Shown here: piece after piece, positions 45,050-54,124 of the stretch
How the letters are laid out: every line of letters begins with the position of its first letter
Numbering within the stretch: the stretch's first letter is position 1
DNA from: an uncultured bacterium
Lineage (GTDB): Bacteria; CSSED10-310; CALFER01
Assembly (NCBI GenBank): GCA_937951895.1
Contig: CALFER010000079.1
Location: 17,100 to 81,099 of the forward strand
DNA length: 64,000 nt
Direction: 5' to 3'
The notes under the pieces: model-generated
Seen by the model: only the letters and a program-made list of their open reading frames with translations
Databases searched by the model: none
What the model was told of the DNA's origin: nothing
Program-made: the position numbers and the translations under genes

Positions 45050-47937
45050 TGACGCGCACACGCTTGTGTCTCACCACGGTGCTCGCATTCGCACTGCTGT
45101 CGTCGATTGCCGGCCCCGCTCTCGCGGATCTCAGCACGCGGATCATCGGGATCGATCCGGGGCATGGCGGGAGCGATGCCGGGGCTGTCGGCCCGACGGG
45201 TCTCGAGGAAGCCGACATCAACCTGACGACCTCGCTCGATGCGCGCAACTACATGCTTGCAGCCAATGCCTCGGTCTACATGACCCGCACGACGGATGTC
45301 TACGTGTCCCTGACCGCCCGCACGGATTATCTCAATTCGATCCCTGTTCACCGGGCGATTTCGATCCATCACAACGCCTCGAGTTCCGCTTCGGCGAACT
45401 ATACCGGCGTGCATGTGTATCCCGGCACCTGTCCTTCGCCCAACACCTCCGGCAATCTCGCCTATTCCGTCGTCCAGCGTCTGGATGATCACCTGAACAT
45501 CGGGTTCGTATCGAGCAACTGCAGCCGGCAGGGTGTTCACGAGGATAATTTCCACATGGTCCGGGAGACCGACATGGCGGCGATCCTGACCGAGAATTCG
45601 TTCATATCGAATCCGTCCGAGGAAACCCGGCTTCGCGGCTCCGGGTATCTCGACGCAAACGGCTGGGCGATCTACGCCGGATTATGCGATCATTACGGAA
45701 CCTCCGCGACGACACCGACGCCCACCCGCACACCGACCGCGGGCGGCTCGGAATACATCGTCGACAACCGCGACGCGGGATTCAGCACGACCGGCAGCAA
45801 CTGGTTTTTCAGCACCTACGGCACGAACTACGGAGCGGACAAGACGGCTGCCACGGAGGGGACCGGAACGGGTGTCGCGACCTGGAGCATCACACTGCCG
45901 GCCGGCCAATATGCCGTGACGGCATGGGTCACGAACGCGGCTTACACGACATCGGCCTATTACACGGTGCATCACTCCGGCGGCTCCACGGCCGTCACCC
46001 GCTCACAGTACAATCCGGGAGGCGGCTGGTGCGTGAGTCTCGGGACGTTCACCTTCAGCGGCGCGAGCAGCATCACGTTGACCGATAACACCGCCGGCGG
46101 CACGGTCGTGGCCGATGCCATCCGCTGGACACTCGTGGGTGGAGCCACCTCGACGCCCACCCGCACGCCGACACGGACCCCGACGCCGACATTCACGCCG
46201 ACACCGACGCGCACCCCCACCCCTTCGCCGACGCCGACCGGCTCCTGGTCGCTCATCATCAACGACGTCGATCCCGGATTTTCGACATCGGGTCAGACCT
46301 GGTCCGTCAGCACATGGGGAACCAACTACGGCCCCGGGAACGAAAAGCACTATCGGGAAACCGGTACGGGAACCGGTTTCGCCACCTGGGCCTCGACCTT
46401 TGCAAACGGCCAGTATCACCTGACGGCCTGGGTCACCAGCGGCGCATATACAACGACTGCGCATTACACGATTCATCACGCGGATGGCTCGACCGATATC
46501 GTCCGAAGCCAGAACAACGCCACCGGAGGCTGGTGCGTGGATCTCGGGACTTATACCTTCAACGGACCGGGCAGCGTGGTGCTCAATGACAATACTTCCA
46601 CCTATGTGGTCGCCGACGCGATCCGCTGGGAGATGATTTCGGGCAGCACACCGACGCCTGCGCCGACGGCGACCAGCACCCGCACGCCAACCCGCACGGC
46701 CACGCCGACGCGCACTCCGACTCCGACACCGAGTTCGACGGGCGGACCTGAATTCCGCGGAGTCTGGGTGACCCGCTGGAATTACAGTTCGGCGGCTGAT
46801 GTCGAGAACATCATGATCGACGCCGCGGCCGCGCACTTCAACGCCGTTCTCTTCCAGGTGAGGGGGCGCGCGGATGCCTTCTATGATTCGGCCCTGGAGC
46901 CCTGGGCGCAGGAACTCACCGGAACGCTCGGTCAGGACCCCCTTTGGGACCCGCTGGCCGTTGCGGTGCAGGAGGCCCATGAACGGGGTCTGGAACTGCA
47001 TGCGTATGTCAACACATTCACCTGCTGGAGCGGCTCGACGCCGCCCGCCGCATGTTCCCCTCAGCATATCTACAACGCCCATCCGGAATGGCTCCAGTGC
47101 GATTCCGCCGGCGATCCCATGGAACTGAACTCGGGGTATGTCTGTGTCAGTCCGGGGAATCCAGCCGTCCACGAGCATCTCGTTGATGTCGTGATGGATA
47201 TCGCTCAGAATTACGATGTGGACGGCATCCATTTCGACTACATCCGGTATGCCGGTCCCGAGTATTCGCATGATCCGGTCAGTCTCACGCGCTTCGTGGA
47301 CGAAAATCCCGACAGTTTGAGCTGGTCGGACTGGCAGCGCCGGCAGATCTCGGATTTCCTCGCGCTGGCTTACGGCGAACTGACGGCGGCCCGACCCGAA
47401 CTGAAGGTTACTGCGGCGGTCTGGGGCATCTACAAGGATCTCTGGAGTTGGGGAACATCCGAGGGCTATTACGATTACTATCAGGATTCCCAGTCCTGGC
47501 TGGGTGAGGGCATCATCGACGCGATCTGCCCGATGATCTACTGGCCGCTCTACGACGGTTCGCCGCCGTATTTCGATTATCTGCTGGACGATTTCATGGA
47601 TCACACGGGTGGACGTCATGTGTATGCGGGATTGAGTGCCGATTATGATACTTTCGGTGAGATTGCAAACGAGATCGCCTATGCGCGGAGTGTCGGCGCG
47701 CCGGGTCATGTCGTCTTCGCCTACGGCACGATCGATACCTACGGCTACCACGACGATTTTCCCGGCGGGCCCTACGCCGAGGCCGTGAGCGTGCCTGCGA
47801 TGCCCTGGAAATCGTTCACTCCGACGCCGACCGTGACGCCGCCGCCGGCCGCCGTGCCGGTCTCGTCCGGCTGGAGTCTCCTGGCACTCGTCGCGCTCCT
47901 CACGGTGCTGATCATTACAAGGAGGCGTTCGATCTGA
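45046..47937 (+). CDS. exported N-acetylmuramoyl-L-alanine amidase fused to two golvesin-like domains and a GHL10-type glycosidase domain
   Basis: 963 residues. Signal peptide 1-28. Amidase_3 at 31-218 with a full zinc set: His40 (DPGHGG), Glu55 (EEADIN), His107 (SIHHNA) and catalytic Glu182 (LTENSFISNP). A golvesin/Xly carbohydrate-binding-like domain at about 235-365 (IVDNRDAGFSTTG) and a second at about 405-535 (INDVDPGFSTSG), each between Thr-Pro linkers. A GHL10 (DUF187-like) TIM barrel at 566-920 (FRGVWVTRWNY, GIHFDYIRYA). A tail PVSSGWSLLALVALLTVLI plus RRR looks like an IPTL-CTERM sorting signal. It should cut the peptide side of peptidoglycan and perhaps glycans as well. This combination of enzymes in one chain is unusual. 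Confidence 0.88.
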   Translation: MMTRTRLCLTTVLAFALLSSIAGPALADLSTRIIGIDPGHGGSDAGAVGPTGLEEADINLTTSLDARNYMLAANASVYMTRTTDVYVSLTARTDYLNSIPVHRAISIHHNASSSASANYTGVHVYPGTCPSPNTSGNLAYSVVQRLDDHLNIGFVSSNCSRQGVHEDNFHMVRETDMAAILTENSFISNPSEETRLRGSGYLDANGWAIYAGLCDHYGTSATTPTPTRTPTAGGSEYIVDNRDAGFSTTGSNWFFSTYGTNYGADKTAATEGTGTGVATWSITLPAGQYAVTAWVTNAAYTTSAYYTVHHSGGSTAVTRSQYNPGGGWCVSLGTFTFSGASSITLTDNTAGGTVVADAIRWTLVGGATSTPTRTPTRTPTPTFTPTPTRTPTPSPTPTGSWSLIINDVDPGFSTSGQTWSVSTWGTNYGPGNEKHYRETGTGTGFATWASTFANGQYHLTAWVTSGAYTTTAHYTIHHADGSTDIVRSQNNATGGWCVDLGTYTFNGPGSVVLNDNTSTYVVADAIRWEMISGSTPTPAPTATSTRTPTRTATPTRTPTPTPSSTGGPEFRGVWVTRWNYSSAADVENIMIDAAAAHFNAVLFQVRGRADAFYDSALEPWAQELTGTLGQDPLWDPLAVAVQEAHERGLELHAYVNTFTCWSGSTPPAACSPQHIYNAHPEWLQCDSAGDPMELNSGYVCVSPGNPAVHEHLVDVVMDIAQNYDVDGIHFDYIRYAGPEYSHDPVSLTRFVDENPDSLSWSDWQRRQISDFLALAYGELTAARPELKVTAAVWGIYKDLWSWGTSEGYYDYYQDSQSWLGEGIIDAICPMIYWPLYDGSPPYFDYLLDDFMDHTGGRHVYAGLSADYDTFGEIANEIAYARSVGAPGHVVFAYGTIDTYGYHDDFPGGPYAEAVSVPAMPWKSFTPTPTVTPPPAAVPVSSGWSLLALVALLTVLIITRRRSI

Positions 47938-48021
47938 CGAACAGCGTCTGAACAAACCGGCGTGCGGCGCGTAAAGCGGATCAGGCACGGATTTTTCATC
48001 ATCCGTTCCGGGAGGAACGCC

Positions 48022-50229
48022 ATGCACCGAAACAGCATCGCCATCGTCACCATGATCATCGTCTGCCTGAGTCCGTATTCGCTGGCCGCCCCTACGCCCG
48101 GGCATCTCAGCATCTCGGAACAGGGACGCATCGCCACCCACACGTCGCCTTTCCGGATCCTCTCCCCCGGGGGTCTTCGTTCGATCTCGATCGAGCCTAT
48201 CCCCGGCGCATCCGACATCCCCCTCAACCGCGTGATCATGACGGACGGAGACGGCTTGATCCGATCATGGGATGACCTGCGCGGCAACGGGTTTCTCGTT
48301 TCGGATACCGGCGTGCTCGTCGCGATCGAGCGTCCCGACACGGATGCGGTTCCGGCGCGCCTCACGATCTTTCTGCCGGACGGCCGCGCGCATTCGATCG
48401 AACGGCTCGGGCTGCATTCCCCGGCGTTTTCGTCGGATCAGCGCGAGTTGCTCGCGCTGCATGACTCCGGGACCGACGCGATCGATCTCGATGCGCTGAC
48501 CCTCCGGACGCTGCCGGTGTATTCCATGGCCGCGGCCGGTTGCGGAGGCTTCGTTGCGGGGCTCGACGGATCGAACGGAATCCGACTTGACCTGACTGAC
48601 CGATCGGGGCGATGTCTGTCCCGGCACCTGGACGTCATCCCGCGCGACATGGCGTTCAGCGAAACGGATCGGACCTTGTGGATCATGGGCGCGGATCGGA
48701 TTCTGCGGATCGGGCTGACCGGCGACTCGGTCGGCACGATTCCGGTATCTCCGGGTGAGGCGTTCACGGATCTCCTGGCGCTGCGTGAGGGCATTGTCAC
48801 CGGAACGAGAGCACTCGACGCCGCACCGGGACACCGAGCGCGCGACGATGGGATTCCCTGGCCGTTCACGCCGGATGAACAGCATGTCGTGGGCAATTCC
48901 TACGGCGCGTATCAGGGATTCGACCCTTACAATCCCTACATGCACCCCGGGATCGACATCCTGGTCCCGTTCGGTTCTCCGGTTTACGCTGTTCGAGACG
49001 GTGTCGTGAAGGCGATTCTGACGACCTCCGGCGATCTGCACTGGCGTGTGGCGGTTGCGGACGAGGACACGTCCGGCACGAGCGATGGGTATCTCTACGC
49101 GCATCTCGTCGAGAGTTCCATTGCGGTCCAGGTCGGCGATCATGTCTCGGCCGGGCAACATCTGGGTAACATCGTCGAGTGGGTTACCGATTTCCATCAT
49201 CTCCATTTCGCCCGCATTCAGGCCGCCGGAACCACCTGGACGGGAAGCTGGAAGAACACACGCAACCCTCACCTGCTCATCCGCAACCGCACCGAATCCG
49301 AACCACCGAGCTTTCTCGATGCGCGCCCCGGTTCGTTGTTTGCCTTCTGCGGCAACCAGAGCAACACCTACCAGGCTCCCGATGCACTGACCGGCGATGT
49401 CGATATCATCGTATCGGCCTTCGATCGCGTGCTCACGCATTACGAATCGGCCGTTCAGGAACTGTGGTATTCGATTTATCCGGAAGGCAATCCGGGCGCT
49501 CCGGTGGTCGACAATCGACTTGCGGTCCGCTTCGACATGGAACTCGACACCTATCAGAGCGGCTCGGTCAGTTCCTTCCTGGTCGATCTTCTTTATAAAC
49601 AGGACACAACCTGCCAGACCTGGTTCGACTACGACGCGCGCCTCTTTTACTATATTCTGACCAATTCAAACGGCGACGATGTCTATGACGCAGCGGATCT
49701 GACCGAAGCCTGGCATACTGCGGAACTTCCGGACGGCCGATATGTGATCGAGGTCACCGCGGTGGACACGAACGCGAACATATCGACCGCGGCCATGACC
49801 GTGACGACCGCCAACGGAAATCCTCCGGTTCAGACGCCGACACCCACTCCCTCGTTCGATCTCGGAGTCCGGATCGACATGCCGACCTTCGTCCGCCCGG
49901 GCGGTGATTTTCAGGTCCGCGGATATCTGGACAATCCTGGAGATCCGATCGGGAACGCGCTGGTATTTTTCGTGCTTCAGGTTCATGATGCATATTGGTT
50001 CTGGCCGTCCTGGATCGAGTGTCCGGCTCAGCCATGCGCCGAAGCGGACTGGGATCCCCGTCCCATCGAGACTGGTTCCACCGAGATCATCGTCGTGCCT
50101 TGGTTCGTGTGGCCTGACACGGGGTCGCAGTCGGTTCAGGGATTGCGCATGGTTGGCGCGATGGTTTCCGGGGACGGTCTCGGGATACTGGGCACGATGG
50201 CGGACGTCGAATGGAGTTACGGTCCCTGA
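48022..50229 (+). CDS. exported M23 (LytM) metallopeptidase with shared C-terminal domain
   Basis: 735 residues from the ATG following GGAGG. Signal peptide to about SLAAP. Residues 30-280 form a beta-rich N-terminal part (possibly propeller-like). LytM domain at about 295-415: first zinc ligands His308 and Asp312 (HPGID), then His393 and His395 (HHLHF); all M23 zinc ligands are present. The central part has beta-sandwich strands, then a very short TPTPTPS linker and the shared C-terminal domain (VHDAYWFWPSW, ending VEWSYGP). M23 enzymes cut peptidoglycan cross-bridges. It lies 84 bases after the amidase gene. Confidence 0.87.
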   Translation: MHRNSIAIVTMIIVCLSPYSLAAPTPGHLSISEQGRIATHTSPFRILSPGGLRSISIEPIPGASDIPLNRVIMTDGDGLIRSWDDLRGNGFLVSDTGVLVAIERPDTDAVPARLTIFLPDGRAHSIERLGLHSPAFSSDQRELLALHDSGTDAIDLDALTLRTLPVYSMAAAGCGGFVAGLDGSNGIRLDLTDRSGRCLSRHLDVIPRDMAFSETDRTLWIMGADRILRIGLTGDSVGTIPVSPGEAFTDLLALREGIVTGTRALDAAPGHRARDDGIPWPFTPDEQHVVGNSYGAYQGFDPYNPYMHPGIDILVPFGSPVYAVRDGVVKAILTTSGDLHWRVAVADEDTSGTSDGYLYAHLVESSIAVQVGDHVSAGQHLGNIVEWVTDFHHLHFARIQAAGTTWTGSWKNTRNPHLLIRNRTESEPPSFLDARPGSLFAFCGNQSNTYQAPDALTGDVDIIVSAFDRVLTHYESAVQELWYSIYPEGNPGAPVVDNRLAVRFDMELDTYQSGSVSSFLVDLLYKQDTTCQTWFDYDARLFYYILTNSNGDDVYDAADLTEAWHTAELPDGRYVIEVTAVDTNANISTAAMTVTTANGNPPVQTPTPTPSFDLGVRIDMPTFVRPGGDFQVRGYLDNPGDPIGNALVFFVLQVHDAYWFWPSWIECPAQPCAEADWDPRPIETGSTEIIVVPWFVWPDTGSQSVQGLRMVGAMVSGDGLGILGTMADVEWSYGP

Positions 50230-51803
50230 TTCAGAGATGTGGTGCGGTCTTCCTGCTCCTGCTCGTTCTGCAGGCGTTCGCATACGGTCTGTCGATCCGC
50301 GACTACGGGTTCTACGCGGACGACTGGGTCTTCGCCGAACACACCTCGCTGGCCTCGGACACCGACTTTGCCTGCGCCGCTCGCTCATTCTTTTTCGACG
50401 CAACCGATCCGCGTCCGCTTCGTTGCATCGAACACGGCCTGATCGCGTTTTTGATCCGTTCTTTCGGTTTCCCCTCCGCCTACCTCCTGCAACTTGCCCT
50501 CGAAACACTCTCCGTCTTCCTGCTCTACCTGCTGCTCGCGCGTTCATTCACGCCGCCGACCGCCCTGCTCACCTCTGTGCTCTTCCTCCTGGCCCCCCTC
50601 GACACCACACAACTCTGGCTGGCCACCTTTCACTGGCGGATCGCCTTTCTCCTCGCCTGCGCCGCCCTGCTGCTCCTCGACACCCGCATCTGGCCCGCCG
50701 CTCCCCTCCTCATCCTGATCTCGGCCAGTTTCAACGAAGGCTTCCTGGCCTGGCTCGGCATCGCCGTGGCGCTCCCCCTCCACCGGATTTCCACCCGGAC
50801 GCGAATCGTGCGTCTGATCGTATCGTTCAGCATCATCGCATCGGGCTACTTCCTGTGGCGATTCGTGCTTTTCCCCGCGATCAGTCCGGATCCACGCATG
50901 GTTCGATTGATGGATTGGGATGCGTCTTCCGACCTCCTGAGACGGTTTGCGCTGAACTACATCGTCGCGCTCTACGTGATTCTCGTCGCATCCATCCGCT
51001 TCTGCCTCGACGCCATTCTCCGGCACCCCCTCATCTTTATCGCCTGGCTGACGGCACTCGTCCCGATTCTCACCGCCTTTCTCCGGGTGAGGGGTCCCGC
51101 CCCGGCTGCCCGGGATACGCGTCCCTGTTCATGCTCCGACATACCCGTTCTCCTGAGGCTCGGGGCGGCCGCCTGGATTTTCACGTACTGGACCGGGATC
51201 TTCGACTGGACGGGGTTTGCGCCGGGAGGCGGGACACGGCTGAATTATCCCGGCAATCTGTCGTTCGCCGCCTGGACCGCCGCCGTGATCCTGCCCGTGT
51301 CCGGTTTGGGGCGCGCATCGGACCGGATCGCCCTGAGAAACCTGCGCATCGCGCTGACTATCTCGATCGCGCTGGCCGCGCTCTTGACCCGCACCCACCT
51401 CGTCCGGATGGACTATGTCGAGGCCTGGCGGGATCAGAAGACGCTGATTCCGGCGCTGACAGACGCCGCCCGGGATCTCGAACCGGGAACTGTCATCATT
51501 CTGAAATACGACGATCCGCCCGGCCGGTCGATCTCGACGTTCACCGACACCTGGCATCATGACGCGATCGTGAGGCTTTTTTTCCCCGGAAATGTGCGAT
51601 TGGTTCTGGAAAAAAACATCTGGAAGTATGAATTTCCTCGGGAAGGTGATATATGCATCACCAACATCTTCGAAGCGATCCGGGTGACACCGGACCGATT
51701 GGCGTACTGGATCTGGGACCCCGGGGAATTGCATCGAATCAAAGGAGGAATGGACCGTGAGAACGCAGGTGGGAGAAACGCGAACGAACAGGCATCGGAA
51801 TAA
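50211..51803 (+). CDS. multi-pass membrane protein, possible GT-C glycosyltransferase
   Basis: 530 residues with about eleven hydrophobic helices up to 400 and a soluble tail. DYGFYADDWVF in the first extracytoplasmic loop carries acidic residues where GT-C enzymes (PMT/ArnT type) have their catalytic Asp/Glu pair; this is suggestive only. Such enzymes transfer sugars from polyprenyl-phosphate carriers to proteins or lipids. It overlaps the M23 gene by 19 bases and the FG-GAP gene by 47, so it belongs to the envelope operon. It could modify the Thr-rich linkers of its secreted neighbours, but there is no direct evidence. Confidence 0.55.
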   Translation: MELRSLIQRCGAVFLLLLVLQAFAYGLSIRDYGFYADDWVFAEHTSLASDTDFACAARSFFFDATDPRPLRCIEHGLIAFLIRSFGFPSAYLLQLALETLSVFLLYLLLARSFTPPTALLTSVLFLLAPLDTTQLWLATFHWRIAFLLACAALLLLDTRIWPAAPLLILISASFNEGFLAWLGIAVALPLHRISTRTRIVRLIVSFSIIASGYFLWRFVLFPAISPDPRMVRLMDWDASSDLLRRFALNYIVALYVILVASIRFCLDAILRHPLIFIAWLTALVPILTAFLRVRGPAPAARDTRPCSCSDIPVLLRLGAAAWIFTYWTGIFDWTGFAPGGGTRLNYPGNLSFAAWTAAVILPVSGLGRASDRIALRNLRIALTISIALAALLTRTHLVRMDYVEAWRDQKTLIPALTDAARDLEPGTVIILKYDDPPGRSISTFTDTWHHDAIVRLFFPGNVRLVLEKNIWKYEFPREGDICITNIFEAIRVTPDRLAYWIWDPGELHRIKGGMDRENAGGRNANEQASE

Positions 51804-53844
51804 TCTTTTCAGCGGATTCGGAACGGTGCGGCTCGCGATTCCGATGGTGCTGGTCGCGATATTTGCGGTTTCGTCGGCATGGGCGCTTCCGGAACCGTAC
51901 TTCACGGACGTGACCGAATCGGCCGGGCTGACCGGTGCGCCCTCGTTCAGGATATCGATAGCGGATGTCAACGGCGACCTGTATCCCGATCTCCTGCTGC
52001 ACGGCACAATGGATGAAACAGCGGATGTGCTCAAGAAGCAGCACCTCTTCCTGAACGTGCAGGGCGACGATCCGAACGATCCGTTTTCGCGGAAGTTCGT
52101 CGAGGTCACGGAGGACAGCGGCATCTGGGCGAATCGAAGTCAGACCGACGCGGGACGGCATTCCGACCTGGCGCTGTTCGGGGATGTCGACAACGACGGG
52201 GATCTGGATTACTTCGCGGGCATGTACTTTCATCGCCTCGAAAGCTACACCGACAACGGTGACCGGAACGAACTGCTGCTCAATGACGGTGCGGGCCATT
52301 TCACACTCAGTGAGCATCGTTCCTTTGACGCGCAGGGATTATGCAATACATCCTCTGCCGCCTTCGTCGACTATGATCTCGACGGCATCCTGGATCTGTG
52401 GGTCGGCAACTGGTTCCGCGATTATGCGGCGGACATCAAATCGCAGGATCTTCTGTATCGCGGCAACGGAGACGGCAGTTTCACGGAAGTGACCGCGACG
52501 GCGGGCATCGATGTGCTCCAGCCGACCTACGGGGTGTCGGTGGCGGATACCGACGGGGACGGCTGGCCGGATCTGTTTGCCGGCAACTACTGCCGGGATG
52601 CGTCCACGCATTATCACAACAACGGCGACGGGACATTCACGGAAATTCATGAAATTTCGCAGTATGGACTGTATATCGGACCGGGACCGGATACCGGTGA
52701 TCGCCAGAACAAGTGTTCCTGGGGTTCGATGCCGCGTGATTTCGACAACGACGGCGACATGGACTTCTGGGAAATCATGGTGCACGGCGCGAAGAAAGTA
52801 TTCTCGTGCCCGCTCATCAACGACAACGACGTCTTCACCTGGGCCTTCGATCATGTATCGCGCACGGACGACCCGGCCGGGATGCACCATGGCGATCATT
52901 ACGGCAGTTGGATCGACTTCGACAACAACGGCCTGCCGGACTTCATCCTGACGGAGAACGGTTATGACAACAACCGGATTTATCTCTTCGAGCATGCCGC
53001 GGATCACACCTTCAGCGTGATCACTCAGACGGCGGGACTCAGCGGAATCAACGATCTGAATCTGTCGACCCACAACGCTTCGGTCTTCGATTTCGATCTC
53101 GACGGCGATGAAGACCTGATTTTCGGCTTCATCGGCACGGAGGACATCGGGTTGTATCGGAACGATATCGGCAATCTGAACAACTGGGTTTCGGTCCGTC
53201 TCGAAGGCGCCGGAACCCCCGGAAAAAGCAACCGTTCCGCGATCGGAGCGCGGGTGCAGGTGCGGGCCGGCGAGATGACATATACCCGGGTCGTGCAGGC
53301 CGGCGACGGTCATTTTTCGCCTCAAATGCCTTTCATTTTGCATTTCGGACTGGCCCGAGCCGCGACGATCGATTCCGTTACCGTAACCTGGCCCAATCAA
53401 TCACATGCCTCCCTGACCGTTCTCAATCCCCCGATCAATCAGATGCTCACGATCCCCGAACGCCGGGCGGACACGACAGCCACGGACGGAATCGTCCTGG
53501 AAATGCCGAAAACGCTCTTCCATCCCGGCGACACGTGCGGGTTACGCGCATATATGCTGAATTCCGGTGAGGCACGCTCGGGCGTCCCGCTGGTGGTGGC
53601 ACTCGAAATCGCCGGTGTGTACTGGTTCTGGGACAACTGGACATCGGATCTCGACTTCAATCTCGTCGATCTCCCCTCCGGCGAAACATGCGTACAGCTT
53701 CTGCCGGATTTCGCCTGGCCGGACACCGGCTCCAGCGAGTTGTATGCGATCCGGTTCCTGGGCGGACTGATCGATCCCGTGACCGGTGAACTGATCGGAG
53801 GCGCGGCGGGGCTGGGCATGTGCGAGTTCGGTTTCGCTCCGTAA
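51757..53844 (+). CDS. exported FG-GAP/VCBS repeat protein with ASPIC/UnbV-like region and shared C-terminal domain
   Basis: 695 residues from a GTG with AAGGAGGA 6-7 bases before, inside the preceding gene. Signal peptide to about SSAWA. About six FG-GAP/VCBS calcium-binding repeats (ADVNGDLYPDLLLHG, GDVDNDGDLDYFAG, ADTDGDGWPDLFAGN, DFDNDGDMDFWEI, DFDLDGDEDLIFGF). ASPIC/UnbV-like region at about 480-560 (NWVSVRLEGAGTPGKSNRSAIGARV). The shared domain has IAGVYWFWDNW and a CEFGFAP end, without a Thr-Pro linker. Such proteins often take part in surface adhesion or biopolymer binding. Confidence 0.85.
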   Translation: MRTQVGETRTNRHRNNLFSGFGTVRLAIPMVLVAIFAVSSAWALPEPYFTDVTESAGLTGAPSFRISIADVNGDLYPDLLLHGTMDETADVLKKQHLFLNVQGDDPNDPFSRKFVEVTEDSGIWANRSQTDAGRHSDLALFGDVDNDGDLDYFAGMYFHRLESYTDNGDRNELLLNDGAGHFTLSEHRSFDAQGLCNTSSAAFVDYDLDGILDLWVGNWFRDYAADIKSQDLLYRGNGDGSFTEVTATAGIDVLQPTYGVSVADTDGDGWPDLFAGNYCRDASTHYHNNGDGTFTEIHEISQYGLYIGPGPDTGDRQNKCSWGSMPRDFDNDGDMDFWEIMVHGAKKVFSCPLINDNDVFTWAFDHVSRTDDPAGMHHGDHYGSWIDFDNNGLPDFILTENGYDNNRIYLFEHAADHTFSVITQTAGLSGINDLNLSTHNASVFDFDLDGDEDLIFGFIGTEDIGLYRNDIGNLNNWVSVRLEGAGTPGKSNRSAIGARVQVRAGEMTYTRVVQAGDGHFSPQMPFILHFGLARAATIDSVTVTWPNQSHASLTVLNPPINQMLTIPERRADTTATDGIVLEMPKTLFHPGDTCGLRAYMLNSGEARSGVPLVVALEIAGVYWFWDNWTSDLDFNLVDLPSGETCVQLLPDFAWPDTGSSELYAIRFLGGLIDPVTGELIGGAAGLGMCEFGFAP

Positions 53845-53859
53845 GAAGGGCGTGCGGGA

Positions 53860-53889
53860 TTGCAGGCGAGCCTCATCCGGGGTTAGAAT
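53860..53889 (+). promoter_or_regulatory. possible promoter of the sulfur/selenium gene group
   Basis: TTGCAG (53860-53865), 18 bases, TAGAAT (53884-53889), about 22 bases before the GTG at 53912. It would separate expression of the sulfur/selenium genes from the envelope cluster. Confidence 0.4.
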
Positions 53890-53911
53890 CCGGAAATCAG
53901 GAGGTGCACCT

Positions 53912-54124
53912 GTGACTCAACCGGCATCGACAACGGAATACACAGTGGAAAAGGTGTCCCGACGAAGGGGCCCCGAGTTCGTTCTTCTGACGGCGGTATT
54001 CCTGATCTCGGCCTTCGCGGCGTTCCTGTTCGTCCGATCGGAACTCCGCAAGGCCGAAATGAACCAGGATCCCAACGTCGTTTACATCGAGCCGACACCG
54101 GAAGCGACCCGGACGACGACATGA
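53912..54124 (+). CDS. small single-pass membrane protein
   Basis: 70 residues from a GTG start that follows AGGAGG by 7 bases. One membrane helix (about 23-44: FVLLTAVFLISAFAAFLFV) is preceded by basic residues (RRRG), so the N-terminus is likely cytoplasmic; the tail is short and Thr-rich. No family recognised. Its end overlaps the class V aminotransferase gene as ATGA, suggesting that the two are made together. Confidence 0.65.
   Translation: MTQPASTTEYTVEKVSRRRGPEFVLLTAVFLISAFAAFLFVRSELRKAEMNQDPNVVYIEPTPEATRTTT

Noticed and set aside
46003..48141. 712-codon open frame on the minus strand
   Set aside because: Antisense to the amidase/GHL10 gene with its intact catalytic motifs; the translation is Arg/Gly-rich and matches no fold.
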